64,000 nucleotides of DNA from Clostridiales bacterium (GTDB lineage Bacteria; Bacillota; Clostridia; Oscillospirales; Oscillospiraceae): positions 574,654 to 638,653 of the forward strand of contig CABIXV010000001.1 in the NCBI GenBank assembly GCA_902362775.1, given 5' to 3'. The position numbers and the translations under genes were made by a program. Shown one piece after another: positions 7,684-15,525 of this stretch (its first letter is position 1; each line of letters starts with the position of its first letter). Below the pieces are notes generated by a model that was not told the DNA's origin, did no database searches, and was given only the letters and a program-made list of their open reading frames with translations.

Positions 7684-8226
7684 TTAGCCGAAGTAGCGCT
7701 TCAGCAGGCCCTCAAAAGCCTTGCCGTGGCGGGCCTCGTCGCGGGCCATCTCATGCACGGTGTCGTGGATGGCGTCCAGCCCCAGCTCCTTGGCCTTCTT
7801 GGCCAGCTCGAACTTGCCGGCGGTGGCGCCGTTCTCAGCGTCCACACGCATCTCCAGGTTCTTCTTGGTGGAGTCGGTCAGCACCTCGCCCAGCAGCTCG
7901 GCAAACTTGGCGGCGTGTTCAGCCTCCTCATAGGCGGCCTTCTCCCAGTACAGGCCGATTTCAGGATACCCCTCCCGATGAGCCACACGGGCCATGGCCA
8001 GATACATACCGACCTCAGAGCACTCGCCCTCAAAATTCATACGCAGGCCCTTGATAATCTCCTCGTCCACGCCCTGAGCCACGCCCACAACGTGCTCGGC
8101 GGCCCAAGTCTTCTCACCAGCCTGCTCCTTGAACTTCTCGGCAGGAGCCTTGCAGATGGGGCAGAATTCAGGGGCAACGTCGCCCTCGTGGACATAACCG
8201 CAAATGGTACAAACAAACTTTTTCAT
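7684..8226 (-). CDS. rbr: Reverse-type rubrerythrin (N-terminal rubredoxin domain), peroxide scavenger
   Basis: 180 aa. An N-terminal rubredoxin site C6xxC9...C22xxC25 is followed by a ferritin-like diiron domain with helices carrying [20 protein letters not shown] and [12 protein letters not shown]. This domain order is the reverse of classical rubrerythrin and is typical of clostridial H2O2 reductases. The ATG overlaps the stop of the upstream PerR gene by four bases, so the two are co-translated as an oxidative-stress operon. Confidence 0.92.
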   Translation of the reverse strand: MKKFVCTICGYVHEGDVAPEFCPICKAPAEKFKEQAGEKTWAAEHVVGVAQGVDEEIIKGLRMNFEGECSEVGMYLAMARVAHREGYPEIGLYWEKAAYEEAEHAAKFAELLGEVLTDSTKKNLEMRVDAENGATAGKFELAKKAKELGLDAIHDTVHEMARDEARHGKAFEGLLKRYFG

Positions 8227-8642
8227 GATCGTGTTTCCTCCTTACTTTTTTTCTGTTTTATACAGTCGGGACAAAGTCCATGCAGGGTGAGCTCATGGCG
8301 GTAGACCATCAGCCCATATTGCTGACTGACGGCATGGTCCATCTCACTGTCCAAAGTAAGATGGGGCAAATCGATGACCGCGCCGCAGTATTCGCAAACA
8401 AAGTGGCTATGGGGGGTGACAACGGCGTCAAAACGCTCCTGTCCCTGAATGACTCCTACGCTCCGAATATCGCCTCTCTCCTGAAAGAAGATGAGATTGC
8501 GGTACACGGTGCCCAGGCTCAGGTCGGGATGGCTGGGTTTCAACTGCTGGTAGATCCACTCGGCGGAGGGATGGCAGCTGGTGCCCTGAATGGCGGCCAG
8601 GATGGCCTCTCTCTTTTTACTGTATCGAATGGACCGTTCCAT
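8223..8642 (-). CDS. perR: PerR/Fur-family metal-dependent repressor
   Basis: 139 aa from the ATG at 8642, chosen because a purine-rich GGGGGG tract is 7 nt upstream. It has an N-terminal winged helix ([23 protein letters not shown]), then the Fur dimerisation domain with a structural zinc site CEYC...CPDC and the HSHFVC metal region. Next to rubrerythrin it is most likely the peroxide sensor PerR rather than iron Fur; the assignment rests on context. Its own promoter carries a candidate box (8655-8671), suggesting autoregulation. Confidence 0.87.
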   Translation of the reverse strand: MERSIRYSKKREAILAAIQGTSCHPSAEWIYQQLKPSHPDLSLGTVYRNLIFFQERGDIRSVGVIQGQERFDAVVTPHSHFVCEYCGAVIDLPHLTLDSEMDHAVSQQYGLMVYRHELTLHGLCPDCIKQKKSKEETRS

Positions 8643-8654
8643 ATCCGCCCCCCC

Positions 8655-8712
8655 TAACAATAGTAATTATCGTTTGCTATTTAATCATAACATATGGGAC
8701 TGAGTTTGTAAA
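8655..8712 (-). promoter_or_regulatory. perR-rubrerythrin promoter and candidate Per/Fur box
   Basis: On the minus strand TTTACA (8707-8712), 17 bp and TATGAT (8684-8689) form the promoter. Just downstream, the AT-rich GATAATTACTATTGTTA (8655-8671) resembles Fur/Per boxes at the expected repressor position. The -35 sits in the loop of a GGGACTG/CAGTCCC hairpin (8697-8722), which may also end transcription from the plus side. Confidence 0.55.
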
Positions 8713-8739
8713 GACCCAGTCCCAAAAATTTTTTATCTC

Positions 8740-9423
8740 TTATCCTCCCCGCTTTAGCCGGCGCAAAATCTCTGCTTCCACCCGGTCCCCGTACTTCATC
8801 CCCAGCAGAAAGAGAGCCAGGCCGCCCAGTCCGATAGGGGCCATAGCCCACAGCGGCAGCCGGAGGGAGGCGCCACCTAATGCGCTGGCGAACAGCAGGC
8901 CCCAAGGGCGGGCGCACAGCGCAATGAGCGCGAACCTGCGAAACGGGATCTCTGTCAGGCCTGCCAGGATGCACAGCACATCGTCCGGAAAGAAGGGAAA
9001 CAGGAAAGCCAGCAGCAGAAAGATATCCGTTTTCGCTCGAATCACGTCCTGGTAGCGGTCTGACAGCCTTCGGCTGACCAGCCGGTCAGCAAAATCTCTG
9101 CCCAGCACTCGGGCCAGCCAAAAGACCAGGAGGGAGCCGGCCATCACTGCCCCAAAAGTGAGCCAGAAGGAAGGCCAGGTACCAAAGAGCACACCCCCGG
9201 CCGCGGCGCTGATATTGCTGGGAATCGGAGCCAGTACCACTGACAGGAACTGGAGCAGGAAAAAAATCAGGTGTGAATAAGGAGCGAACCGGCGGATATA
9301 CTCCTGCAGCCCTTCTGCTGAGGTTGCTGCCTGGAAAAAGCCGCTTCGGTACAGGAACAGCCCTCCTCCCAAAAGGAGCAGCAGGGCGAGGACCAGGATC
9401 AAACTCTGCTTTTTCTTCTTCAT
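8740..9423 (-). CDS. TVP38/TMEM64 (DedA-superfamily) membrane protein
   Basis: 227 aa. A first transmembrane helix at about 8-25 is followed by the VTT-domain core: a loop with APIPSNISAAAGGVLFG (about 65-82), more helices, and FLFPFFPDDVLCILAGLT (about 140-157), the second re-entrant half. The C-terminus is basic. Such proteins act in membrane lipid handling or transport; the substrate is not known here. It is the last of the metF-side minus genes, 86 bp downstream of metF. Confidence 0.85.
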   Translation of the reverse strand: MKKKKQSLILVLALLLLLGGGLFLYRSGFFQAATSAEGLQEYIRRFAPYSHLIFFLLQFLSVVLAPIPSNISAAAGGVLFGTWPSFWLTFGAVMAGSLLVFWLARVLGRDFADRLVSRRLSDRYQDVIRAKTDIFLLLAFLFPFFPDDVLCILAGLTEIPFRRFALIALCARPWGLLFASALGGASLRLPLWAMAPIGLGGLALFLLGMKYGDRVEAEILRRLKRGG

Positions 9424-9509
9424 GACGACCGCCTTCTCCTGTGGTTTTCCTCATCCTACCACAGGAAAATTAGGATATCTGGTAGTTTTCCTTAAAAATT
9501 GTTAAAATC

Positions 9510-10376
9510 CTACACCGACCGGATGGAGGTCAGGCTGCCGGCAATTTGCTGGGCTACCGCGGGGTCATTCATGGTGTACAGGTGGATGCCCTCTACTCCT
9601 CCAGCAATGAGATCGGAGATCTGGTCAATAGCATAGGCGATGCCAGCCTCCCGCAGGGCAGCCGGATGGTCGCCATACCGGGCTAGGATACGGGTCAGCT
9701 TGCTGGGCAGGCTGGCGCCGCACATGGACACCATCCGCTGGATGGAGGACCTGGACAGCACGGGCATGATGCCGGCCTCAATGGGCACATCAATGCCGGC
9801 AATCCTGGCCCGCTCCAGGAAACGAAAGAAATCCTCATTGTCAAAGAACAGCTGGCTGACCAGATGCTGGGCCCCGGCATCCACCTTTTCCTTCAGGTGG
9901 CGAATATCGCTGACCAGGTCAGGGCTCTCCAGGTGTCCCTCGGGGTAGCAGGCGGCAGACACTCCGAAGTCGCTGTGGGCACGGATATAGGACACCAGAT
10001 CGCTGGCGTGGGCAAAGTCTGTCTTGGGTGGGATATCCGGATTCACATCCCCCCGGAGCGCCAGGATGTTCTCCACCCCTTCGGCCTTCAGCTCCTCCAG
10101 CAGCCGGTCCACGTCCTCCCTGCCAGCCGCCACACAGGTCAAGTGGGCCATGGCCGGGATGTGGTACTGGTTTTGGATCAGTCCGGCGATCTCCCGTGTA
10201 GACTGGTTCACCTGGGACCCTCCCGCCCCGAAGGTGACGCTAATAAAGTCTGGGTGGATGTCCCGCAGGCCGTCCAACGTCTTGTAGATGCTATCTACTG
10301 GGCTAGTCTTTTTAGGGGGAAACACCTCACAGGAGAAAACCGTGCGCCCCTTCCCAAATAATTCTGCTAACTTCAT
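9510..10376 (-). CDS. metF: Methylenetetrahydrofolate reductase
   Basis: 288 aa, the normal length. It catalyses reduction of 5,10-methylene-THF to 5-methyl-THF for methionine synthesis or one-carbon metabolism. The N-terminal SCEVFPPKK, ISVTFGAGGS, NILALRGD and LVSQLFFDN segments match the FAD-binding TIM barrel of MetF. The ribosome binding site AAAGGAAGAG precedes the ATG. It follows the NUDIX gene by 30 bp and is probably in one operon with exoA and the NUDIX gene. Confidence 0.94.
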   Translation of the reverse strand: MKLAELFGKGRTVFSCEVFPPKKTSPVDSIYKTLDGLRDIHPDFISVTFGAGGSQVNQSTREIAGLIQNQYHIPAMAHLTCVAAGREDVDRLLEELKAEGVENILALRGDVNPDIPPKTDFAHASDLVSYIRAHSDFGVSAACYPEGHLESPDLVSDIRHLKEKVDAGAQHLVSQLFFDNEDFFRFLERARIAGIDVPIEAGIMPVLSRSSIQRMVSMCGASLPSKLTRILARYGDHPAALREAGIAYAIDQISDLIAGGVEGIHLYTMNDPAVAQQIAGSLTSIRSV

Positions 10377-10406
10377 GGAAATTCTCTTCCTTTCTGTTGA
10401 TGTGCA

Positions 10407-10928
10407 CTAGGCCAAAACAGAGGGCGTCAGGCTCTCCCGATGGTCCACGTAATATTCCACCACCTGGTGGGAAATGGCCGGATGGGCGTTTACCATAGTC
10501 AGGGCCTCCTCTGGAGTGACCCAGACCGCCTGGTCCACCTCCTGGGAGAGGTGGAACTCCTCCCGGTGGACGTTTGCCACAAAGCCGATCATCAGCATAT
10601 CCTTTTTTCCCAGCCAGTAGGTCCCGGTGAAGTGGAGCCCCCGGACCGCAAGGCCCAGCTCTTCCCCAATCTCCCGGGCCGCGCACTCCTCGGCGCTCTC
10701 TCCCGGCTTTATATATCCGGACACCAGCACATAGTGCTGGGTGGAGATATACCCCTGGCGCAGAAGGGCCACATTCCCCTCTTCGTCCACCGCCAGAGCG
10801 ATGATACAGGTGGAGAATATGTCAAATAGAGGCCGCTTACAGCGGTCGCACCATGGCATCAGCCCCTCGTCCCCGATCTCCTTTTGGACGGCTCTCGTCC
10901 CACAGTGTGGGCAGTATTCAAATCGCAT
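10407..10928 (-). CDS. NUDIX hydrolase with N-terminal zinc ribbon (NudC-like)
   Basis: 173 aa. Cys pairs CPHC and CDRC (about residues 6-31) form a zinc ribbon, followed by a Nudix box from GYIKPGESAEE to REIGEELGL (about 91-113) matching G-x5-E-x7-REUxEExGU. The arrangement recalls NudC NAD(H) pyrophosphatase / RNA deNADding enzymes, but the protein is shorter and lacks an obvious SQPWPFP motif, so the substrate is open. Gaps are 24 bp from exoA and 30 bp to metF. Confidence 0.82.
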   Translation of the reverse strand: MRFEYCPHCGTRAVQKEIGDEGLMPWCDRCKRPLFDIFSTCIIALAVDEEGNVALLRQGYISTQHYVLVSGYIKPGESAEECAAREIGEELGLAVRGLHFTGTYWLGKKDMLMIGFVANVHREEFHLSQEVDQAVWVTPEEALTMVNAHPAISHQVVEYYVDHRESLTPSVLA

Positions 10929-10952
10929 GGCGTTTCCCTCTCCGTCTTAATA

Positions 10953-11711
10953 TCATACGTCCAGCTCCAGCAGCACCGGACAGTGGTCGCTGCCTTCTAC
11001 GTCAGCGAGAATCTCCGCCCGGCGGATCTTATCCCGCAGGCGGTCGGATACGATAAAGTAGTCGATACGCCATCCTGCGTTGTTCTTCCGGGCATTGAAC
11101 CGATAGGACCACCAGGAGTAGGCCCCGGTGGTGTCGGGATAGAGGAATCGGAACGTGTCAGTAAAGCCGGAGGAGAGCAGAATCGTCATCTTCTCCCGCT
11201 CCTGGTCGGAGAACCCCGCGTTCATCCGGTTGGTCTTTGGATTTTTCAGGTCGATCTCCTGGTGGGCCACGTTCAAGTCCCCGCAGTAGATGACCGGCTT
11301 TTGCCTGTCCAGAGAGCTAAGGTAATCCCGCAGGTCGTCCTCCCACTCCATCCGGTAGTCTAGCCGCTTCAGGCCATCCTGGGAGTTTGGGGTGTAGCAG
11401 CACACCAGATAGAACCCCTCATACTCTAGTGTAATGAGCCGCCCCTCGTGGTCGTGGAGGTCCTTGTCCATACCGTAGGCCACAGAGATGGGGGTATGGG
11501 GGGTAAACACGGCGGTTCCGGAGTACCCTTTCTTCTCCGCGGAGTTCCAGTATTCCAGGAGACCCTCCCCAATGGGGACATCCGCCTGTCCCTGTTCCAT
11601 CTTGGTCTCCTGCAGACATAGGAAATCCGGCCGCCGCTCCTGATAAAAGTCCAAAAAGCCTTTTTTCATACAGGCCCGCAGCCCGTTCACATTCCAGGAT
11701 ATAAATTTCAT
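10953..11711 (-). CDS. exoA: Exodeoxyribonuclease III (AP endonuclease)
   Basis: 252 aa. Motifs of the ExoIII/APE1 family are in order: SWNVNGLRA at the N-terminus, LCLQETKM (metal-binding Glu, about residue 36), YTPNSQDGL, CGDLNVAHQEIDL, SYRFNARKNNAGWRIDY and the final GSDHCPVLLEL His. It cleaves abasic sites in base-excision repair. It starts about 110 nt downstream of the tRNA-like element on the same strand. Confidence 0.94.
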   Translation of the reverse strand: MKFISWNVNGLRACMKKGFLDFYQERRPDFLCLQETKMEQGQADVPIGEGLLEYWNSAEKKGYSGTAVFTPHTPISVAYGMDKDLHDHEGRLITLEYEGFYLVCCYTPNSQDGLKRLDYRMEWEDDLRDYLSSLDRQKPVIYCGDLNVAHQEIDLKNPKTNRMNAGFSDQEREKMTILLSSGFTDTFRFLYPDTTGAYSWWSYRFNARKNNAGWRIDYFIVSDRLRDKIRRAEILADVEGSDHCPVLLELDV

Positions 11712-11822
11712 TGTTTGCTCCTCTGTTGTTCAAAAATCCCCGTACCCACCCTCGTCTCCGGTCAGTGCTGGGTTGTGCGTGATGCCAAATCACAATGCGG
11801 TCATGCGCAGTCGGGGCATTAC

Positions 11823-11936
11823 GATAAGCCGGGGAATCGAACCCCCGCGTCCGCCCAAGGACGCATACCAATGGTTGGCTCATTCTCAGCCAAAGAGATC
11901 GCACTCGCTCCGGAAACTATCCTTTGTCAGCTTATG
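11823..11936 (-). ncRNA. Unclassified tRNA-like structured RNA
   Basis: On the minus strand a 6-bp ATAAGC/GCTTAT stem closes about 114 nt. Inside are a TTGGCT-GAGAATG-AGCCAA hairpin with a 7-nt loop, a GCGTCC-TTGGGC-GGACGC hairpin resembling a long variable arm, and a T-arm-like GGGG-GTTCGATT-CCCC. The loop lacks U33, the T-arm is one base off canonical, no CCA is encoded, and the 5' stem overlaps the stop codon of the DIP1984 gene. It is therefore not an ordinary tRNA, and nothing tmRNA-sized fits. It could be a degenerate tRNA, a tRNA-mimicking RNA or a leader of exoA. Confidence 0.45.
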
Positions 11937-12384
11937 ACAGTTCTGTGGACCAGTTGGTCTGCTGCAGCTTGTTATCCAAAAGGCGCAGCTGCTGGGCCAT
12001 CCGATCAGTGTCCTTTTGCAACTGGGCCACGTCTACTGTGCTGAGAATCTTAATCTCAGAGCGGGTTGCCCGGCGGGTGGTCTGCCCCGCCTGTTGAAGA
12101 AGATCCCGGTACACGCTGATTTTCAGGGACAGGCAGTCCTTTTTCGCAATCAGTTCCGTAAGGGTGAGACCATCCACCATTGTTCTGCTGTTGGTAAGAT
12201 TGATGCGGACCATCAGTTCCTCCAGCCTAGCGGCGCAGTGCTCCAGTTCCTCCAGAAGCACCTCGGGAGCTTCCGCAGGGCGCTCTCCTTCCTGGACGAG
12301 GGCGCTGTTCTCCAGCCGATTTCGGAGCTGCTCGATGCGACGGTTCAGGTCCGCCCGTTCCTGCAGGGCCTCTGCCAGTTTCAT
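11932..12384 (-). CDS. DIP1984-family protein
   Basis: 150 aa from the ATG at 12384, which has AAGGAGG 8 nt upstream; an earlier in-frame start would have no ribosome binding site. The protein is almost entirely helical (LAEALQERADLNRRIEQLRN; VRINLTNSRT; TDRMAQQLRLLDNKLQQTNW) and matches the DIP1984 / septicolysin-like family of unknown function. The conserved ALQERADL and QxTNW ends are both present. It may be co-transcribed with the tRNA-like element, which begins at its stop codon. Confidence 0.8.
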   Translation of the reverse strand: MKLAEALQERADLNRRIEQLRNRLENSALVQEGERPAEAPEVLLEELEHCAARLEELMVRINLTNSRTMVDGLTLTELIAKKDCLSLKISVYRDLLQQAGQTTRRATRSEIKILSTVDVAQLQKDTDRMAQQLRLLDNKLQQTNWSTELS

Positions 12385-12494
12385 GGCGGGATCCTCCTTG
12401 TCATTTTTTATGGTTATCATTATAGCCATGGCGGTCTGGTTTGGCAAGAGATGAAATAAAGCGCCCGCCGAAGCGGACGCTCTGAAATGGGCCG

Positions 12495-12920
12495 TTACAA
12501 AAGCCTGCCCTCTCCGCCCATGAGGGTGGTAATCGCTTCTATACGCTCCAGTGGGAACGGAGGCATAGCAAGGGGCTTCAGCGCGATGGACATAAGCTTC
12601 ACAGGGTTGTCGTCCGCTGCTGACCGGTTGGAACTTAGCTTACCGCACCGGCGGCACCGGTGGATGACCGCCCACTCTCCGTTTTTCCGGACCCAGACCC
12701 CGATGGGGTCCATCACGCCACCACACTCGGCGGCCCGGTCCCCAGGCTCCTCATCCATATGCAGGCTGGACAGGCAGTTGGGGCAGTGGTTGCGGTGATC
12801 GCTGCCCGCCGCCTCCGGCGTCACCAGCCAGCCGCACACCTTACAGGTAAAGCTATCTCGGCAGGGATGTGTCTTATAGTAGCCTTTTTCAAATATTTTC
12901 CGTTTATTTTCCCGATTCAT
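12495..12920 (-). CDS. RNHCP-domain zinc protein
   Basis: 141 aa. CKVCG, RNHCPNCLSSLHMD, a paired WVRKNGEW strand and HRCRRCGKLSSNRSAADDN make up the RNHCP domain (named for the Arg-Asn-His-Cys-Pro motif), a zinc-ribbon family of unknown function, possibly nucleic-acid binding. AGGAGGAAA precedes the ATG. The 5' leader contains a hairpin and a tiny reading frame, annotated separately. Confidence 0.85.
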   Translation of the reverse strand: MNRENKRKIFEKGYYKTHPCRDSFTCKVCGWLVTPEAAGSDHRNHCPNCLSSLHMDEEPGDRAAECGGVMDPIGVWVRKNGEWAVIHRCRRCGKLSSNRSAADDNPVKLMSIALKPLAMPPFPLERIEAITTLMGGEGRLL

Positions 12921-12958
12921 GGGGATATTTCCTCCTAAAAGATATCATGTGTTCTTTT

Positions 12959-13113
12959 GGGAGGCGCGCGAAGCGTTTGGGCGCAAACCTCCCGGTTTAA
13001 CCCACAAGCTCCGAATCATAATGATAATTCATCTTGGTTTCCTCATTTTCTATTTTTGTCGTCGCCGCGGCCGCAGCACCGCCATTATACTGTAAAGTGA
13101 GTGGAAAAGGCAA
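12959..13113 (-). promoter_or_regulatory. Promoter and leader of the RNHCP gene, with an 11-codon frame and a hairpin
   Basis: On the minus strand the promoter is TTGCCT (13108-13113), 18 bp, TATAAT (13084-13089). The leader then contains a possible 11-codon frame, MNYHYDSELVG (13032 down to 12997, GAGGAAA upstream), and a GGGAGG...CCTCCC hairpin (12959-12993) before the RNHCP start. This could be an attenuator, but no U-run follows the hairpin. The rest of the 12921-13219 gap is the divergent asnA promoter. Confidence 0.4.
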
Positions 13114-13153
13114 GTTCAGAAACAAAATCGTAATAAAACTGTAAAAAACGCCG

Positions 13154-13182
13154 TTGCGCTCCCGCAAATAATTCGTTATAAT
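13154..13182 (+). promoter_or_regulatory. asnA promoter
   Basis: TTGCGC (13154-13159), a 17-bp spacer and a perfect TATAAT (13177-13182) lie about 35 nt upstream of the asnA ATG. The RNHCP promoter faces the other way. Confidence 0.6.
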
Positions 13183-13219
13183 AAGGGAGATTCGATTGAA
13201 AAAGGAGGACCCTGCCACC

Positions 13220-14233
13220 ATGCCTCAGATCCACATCCCCCAGGGTTATACTTCCCTGCTGTCCATCTATGAAACACAGAAGGCCATCGGTCTACTCAAC
13301 CGGCTCTTTGAGGATAAGCTGTCCGGTGCTCTCCGCCTCCACCGGGTGTCCGCCCCCCTGTTCGTCTCCTCCACCTCCGGGCTGAATGACGACCTGAATG
13401 GCGTAGAGCGGCCCGTGTCCTTTGACATCAATGGCTGTCAGGAAACCGCGGTGGTGGTCCACTCCCTGGCCAAGTGGAAGCGCCTGGCCCTGAAACGCTA
13501 CCAGTTCCAGGTGGGTGAGGGGCTGTACACCGACATGAACGCCATTCGTCGAGACGAGGCACTGGACGCCCTCCACTCCGCCTATGTAGACCAGTGGGAC
13601 TGGGAGAAAATCATCTCCAGAGAGGACCGGAACCTGGATTTCTTGAAGCAGACCGTCCGCTCCATCGTGGGCGCCCTGGCCGAGACCCAGTCCTTCCTCC
13701 ACACCGTGTTTCCCCAGCTGTCCGTCCTGCCCAAGCTGACCCGTGAAGTGACCTTTATCACCTCCCAGGAGCTGGAGGACCTGTACCCCCAGTTGACCCC
13801 CAAGGAGAGGGAGCACGCCTTCACCCAGGAGCATCCCGTCACCTTTCTCATTGGCATCGGGGGCAAGCTCCGCTCCGGCCAGCCCCACGACGGTCGGGCG
13901 CCCGACTATGACGACTGGTCCCTTAACGGCGACCTGCTGGTGTGGGACAGCGTCAACGGTCAGTCTCTGGAGCTGTCCTCCATGGGCATCCGGGTAGACC
14001 CTGAGGCGCTGGACCGGCAGCTCGCTCTGGCCGGCTGTGACGACCGGCGCGGCCTGCCCTTCCACAAAATGCTGCTGAACGGCGAGCTGCCTCTGACTAT
14101 GGGCGGCGGCATCGGGCAGTCCCGGGTGTCTATGGCCCTGTTAGGCAAGGCCCATATCGGAGAGGTCCAGAGCTCTCTCTGGGATGAGCCCAACCTCAAG
14201 GCCGCCGAGGAGGCCGGCGTCATCCTGCTGTAA
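13220..14233 (+). CDS. asnA: Aspartate-ammonia ligase
   Basis: 337 aa, near the usual 330. It forms asparagine from aspartate, ammonia and ATP. Class-II synthetase-like motifs are present: the N-terminal HIPQGYTSLLSIYETQKAI, VEGLYTDMNAIRRDE, the VDQWDWE segment and the C-terminal LPLTMGGGIGQSRVSMALL. The ATG at 13220 follows AAAGGAGG at 11 nt; an in-frame TTG start further upstream lacks a site. It is transcribed from its own promoter and followed by efp. Confidence 0.95.
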   Translation: MPQIHIPQGYTSLLSIYETQKAIGLLNRLFEDKLSGALRLHRVSAPLFVSSTSGLNDDLNGVERPVSFDINGCQETAVVVHSLAKWKRLALKRYQFQVGEGLYTDMNAIRRDEALDALHSAYVDQWDWEKIISREDRNLDFLKQTVRSIVGALAETQSFLHTVFPQLSVLPKLTREVTFITSQELEDLYPQLTPKEREHAFTQEHPVTFLIGIGGKLRSGQPHDGRAPDYDDWSLNGDLLVWDSVNGQSLELSSMGIRVDPEALDRQLALAGCDDRRGLPFHKMLLNGELPLTMGGGIGQSRVSMALLGKAHIGEVQSSLWDEPNLKAAEEAGVILL

Positions 14234-14278
14234 TGGGAGAAATTTACCGGCCCGCTTCATCAAATCCCAGGAAACCCC

Positions 14279-14307
14279 TTGTCAAAGCAGGGAAAATAGG
14301 GTAAAAT
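14279..14307 (+). promoter_or_regulatory. efp promoter
   Basis: TTGTCA (14279-14284), a 17-bp spacer and TAAAAT (14302-14307) lie 38 nt before the efp start. Confidence 0.65.
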
Positions 14308-14345
14308 AAATCAGCTTATTTCAACGATAATGGAGGATGATTCCT

Positions 14346-14915
14346 ATGGCAATGATTTCTGCCAGCGACTTCCGCAATGGCGTGACTTTTGAAATGGACG
14401 GAAAGGTCATGCAGGTAGTCGAGTTTCAACACGTGAAGCCCGGCAAAGGCGCCGCCTTCGTCCGCACCAAGATGAAGAATATTATCACCGGCGGTGTCAC
14501 CGAAACTTCTTTCAATCCCACCGCTAAATTTGAGCAGGCCTTCGTGGAGCGCAAGGACATGGAGTATAGCTACAACGACGGCGACCTGTACTATTTCATG
14601 GACATGGAGACCTTTGATATGCTGCCCATCAGCAAGGATTTGCTGGGCGACTCCTTCCGGTTTGTTATGGAGAATACCCCCTGCAAGGTCATGTCCTATA
14701 AGGGCAGCGTCTTTGGCGTGGAACCCCCCAACTTTGTTGAGCTGGTGGTCACCGAAACCGATCCCGGCTTCAAGGGTGACACCGCTACCAATGTGACCAA
14801 GCCCGCTACTCTGGAGACCGGCGCCGAGATCAAGGTCCCCTTGTTCATCAATCCTGGCGACAAAATCAAGATTGACACCCGCACCGGCGAGTATCTGGAG
14901 CGTTGCAAGGGTTAA
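14346..14915 (+). CDS. efp: Translation elongation factor P
   Basis: 189 aa. An N-terminal KOW-like domain carries the [13 protein letters not shown] loop that reaches the peptidyl-transferase centre, followed by two OB domains ending in [12 protein letters not shown] rescues ribosomes stalled at polyproline. The ATG at 14346 (MAMISASDF) follows TGGAGG at 9 nt. The CD1247-type gene follows by 77 bp, a common pairing in Clostridia. Confidence 0.96.
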   Translation: MAMISASDFRNGVTFEMDGKVMQVVEFQHVKPGKGAAFVRTKMKNIITGGVTETSFNPTAKFEQAFVERKDMEYSYNDGDLYYFMDMETFDMLPISKDLLGDSFRFVMENTPCKVMSYKGSVFGVEPPNFVELVVTETDPGFKGDTATNVTKPATLETGAEIKVPLFINPGDKIKIDTRTGEYLERCKG

Positions 14916-14992
14916 GCGTCCCAGCCGTCGTGAGTCCCACCTAACAACCGTAGGCCGGGGTTTGTCCCCGCCGCCTGAAAAGGAGAACGATT

Positions 14993-15400
14993 ATGACTAT
15001 TTCCGAAAAAGTCGCCTATCTCAAAGGTTTGGCCGAGGGCCTGAATTTGGATACCGAGAAGTCCAAGGAGGGAAAGCTCATCTCTGTAATGATCGGCATT
15101 CTGGAGGAGGTCGGCCTGTCCATCGAGGACCTGGAGGAGAACGCTCTGGCTCTGGGAGAGGAAATCGATGTGCTGTCCGATGACCTGGCTGATGTGGAGT
15201 CCGTGGTCTTTGACGAGGATGAGAACGACGAGGAGGACTACGACGACGACTGGTTTGAGGTGGAGTGCCCCACCTGTGAGGAGCCTCTCATCATCGACGA
15301 CGAGGCTCTGGCGGAGGGCTTTATACAGTGCCCCAACTGTCAGTCCAAGTTCTCTTTGGACCTGAGCGACGATGTGGTGGAGGCTGACGAGGAGGAGTAA
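14993..15400 (+). CDS. CD1247-type acidic zinc-ribbon protein
   Basis: 135 aa. The N-terminal half (about 1-65) is the helical CD1247 N-terminal domain (KVAYLKGLAEGLNLD). An extremely acidic stretch (about 70-88) precedes a zinc ribbon CPTC...CPNC (about 92-121) and an acidic tail. The family function is unknown; its constant position after efp suggests a translation link. A strong terminator follows. Confidence 0.83.
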   Translation: MTISEKVAYLKGLAEGLNLDTEKSKEGKLISVMIGILEEVGLSIEDLEENALALGEEIDVLSDDLADVESVVFDEDENDEEDYDDDWFEVECPTCEEPLIIDDEALAEGFIQCPNCQSKFSLDLSDDVVEADEEE

Positions 15401-15434
15401 CCCCCTTCCCCTCTCTCCCGTTCAAAAAGTGACC

Positions 15435-15470
15435 GAGGAGGCGCGCCAGACGGCGCGCCTCCTTTTTTCC
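15435..15470 (+). terminator. Terminator of the efp operon
   Basis: An 11-bp GC stem (GGAGGCGCGCC with its complement, AGAC loop, 15437-15462) is followed immediately by TTTTTT. Confidence 0.92.
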
Positions 15471-15525
15471 TTTGGTCATGAAGCGCCCTCCCCGCGAATA
15501 GAGTGACAGGGAGGGGTGATCATCG

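Noticed and set aside
11815..12200. tmRNA (ssrA) suggested by GGACGC-GGGGG-TTCGATT at the tRNA-like element
   Set aside because: A tmRNA would need another ~250 nt with a tag frame ending in ALAA; that interval is the coding part of the DIP1984 gene, and no encoded CCA or GGGG acceptor is present.
12997..13221. 74-codon frame on the minus strand between RNHCP and asnA
   Set aside because: It begins inside asnA control DNA upstream of the mapped minus-strand promoter; only its last 11 codons lie in the leader with a plausible start.
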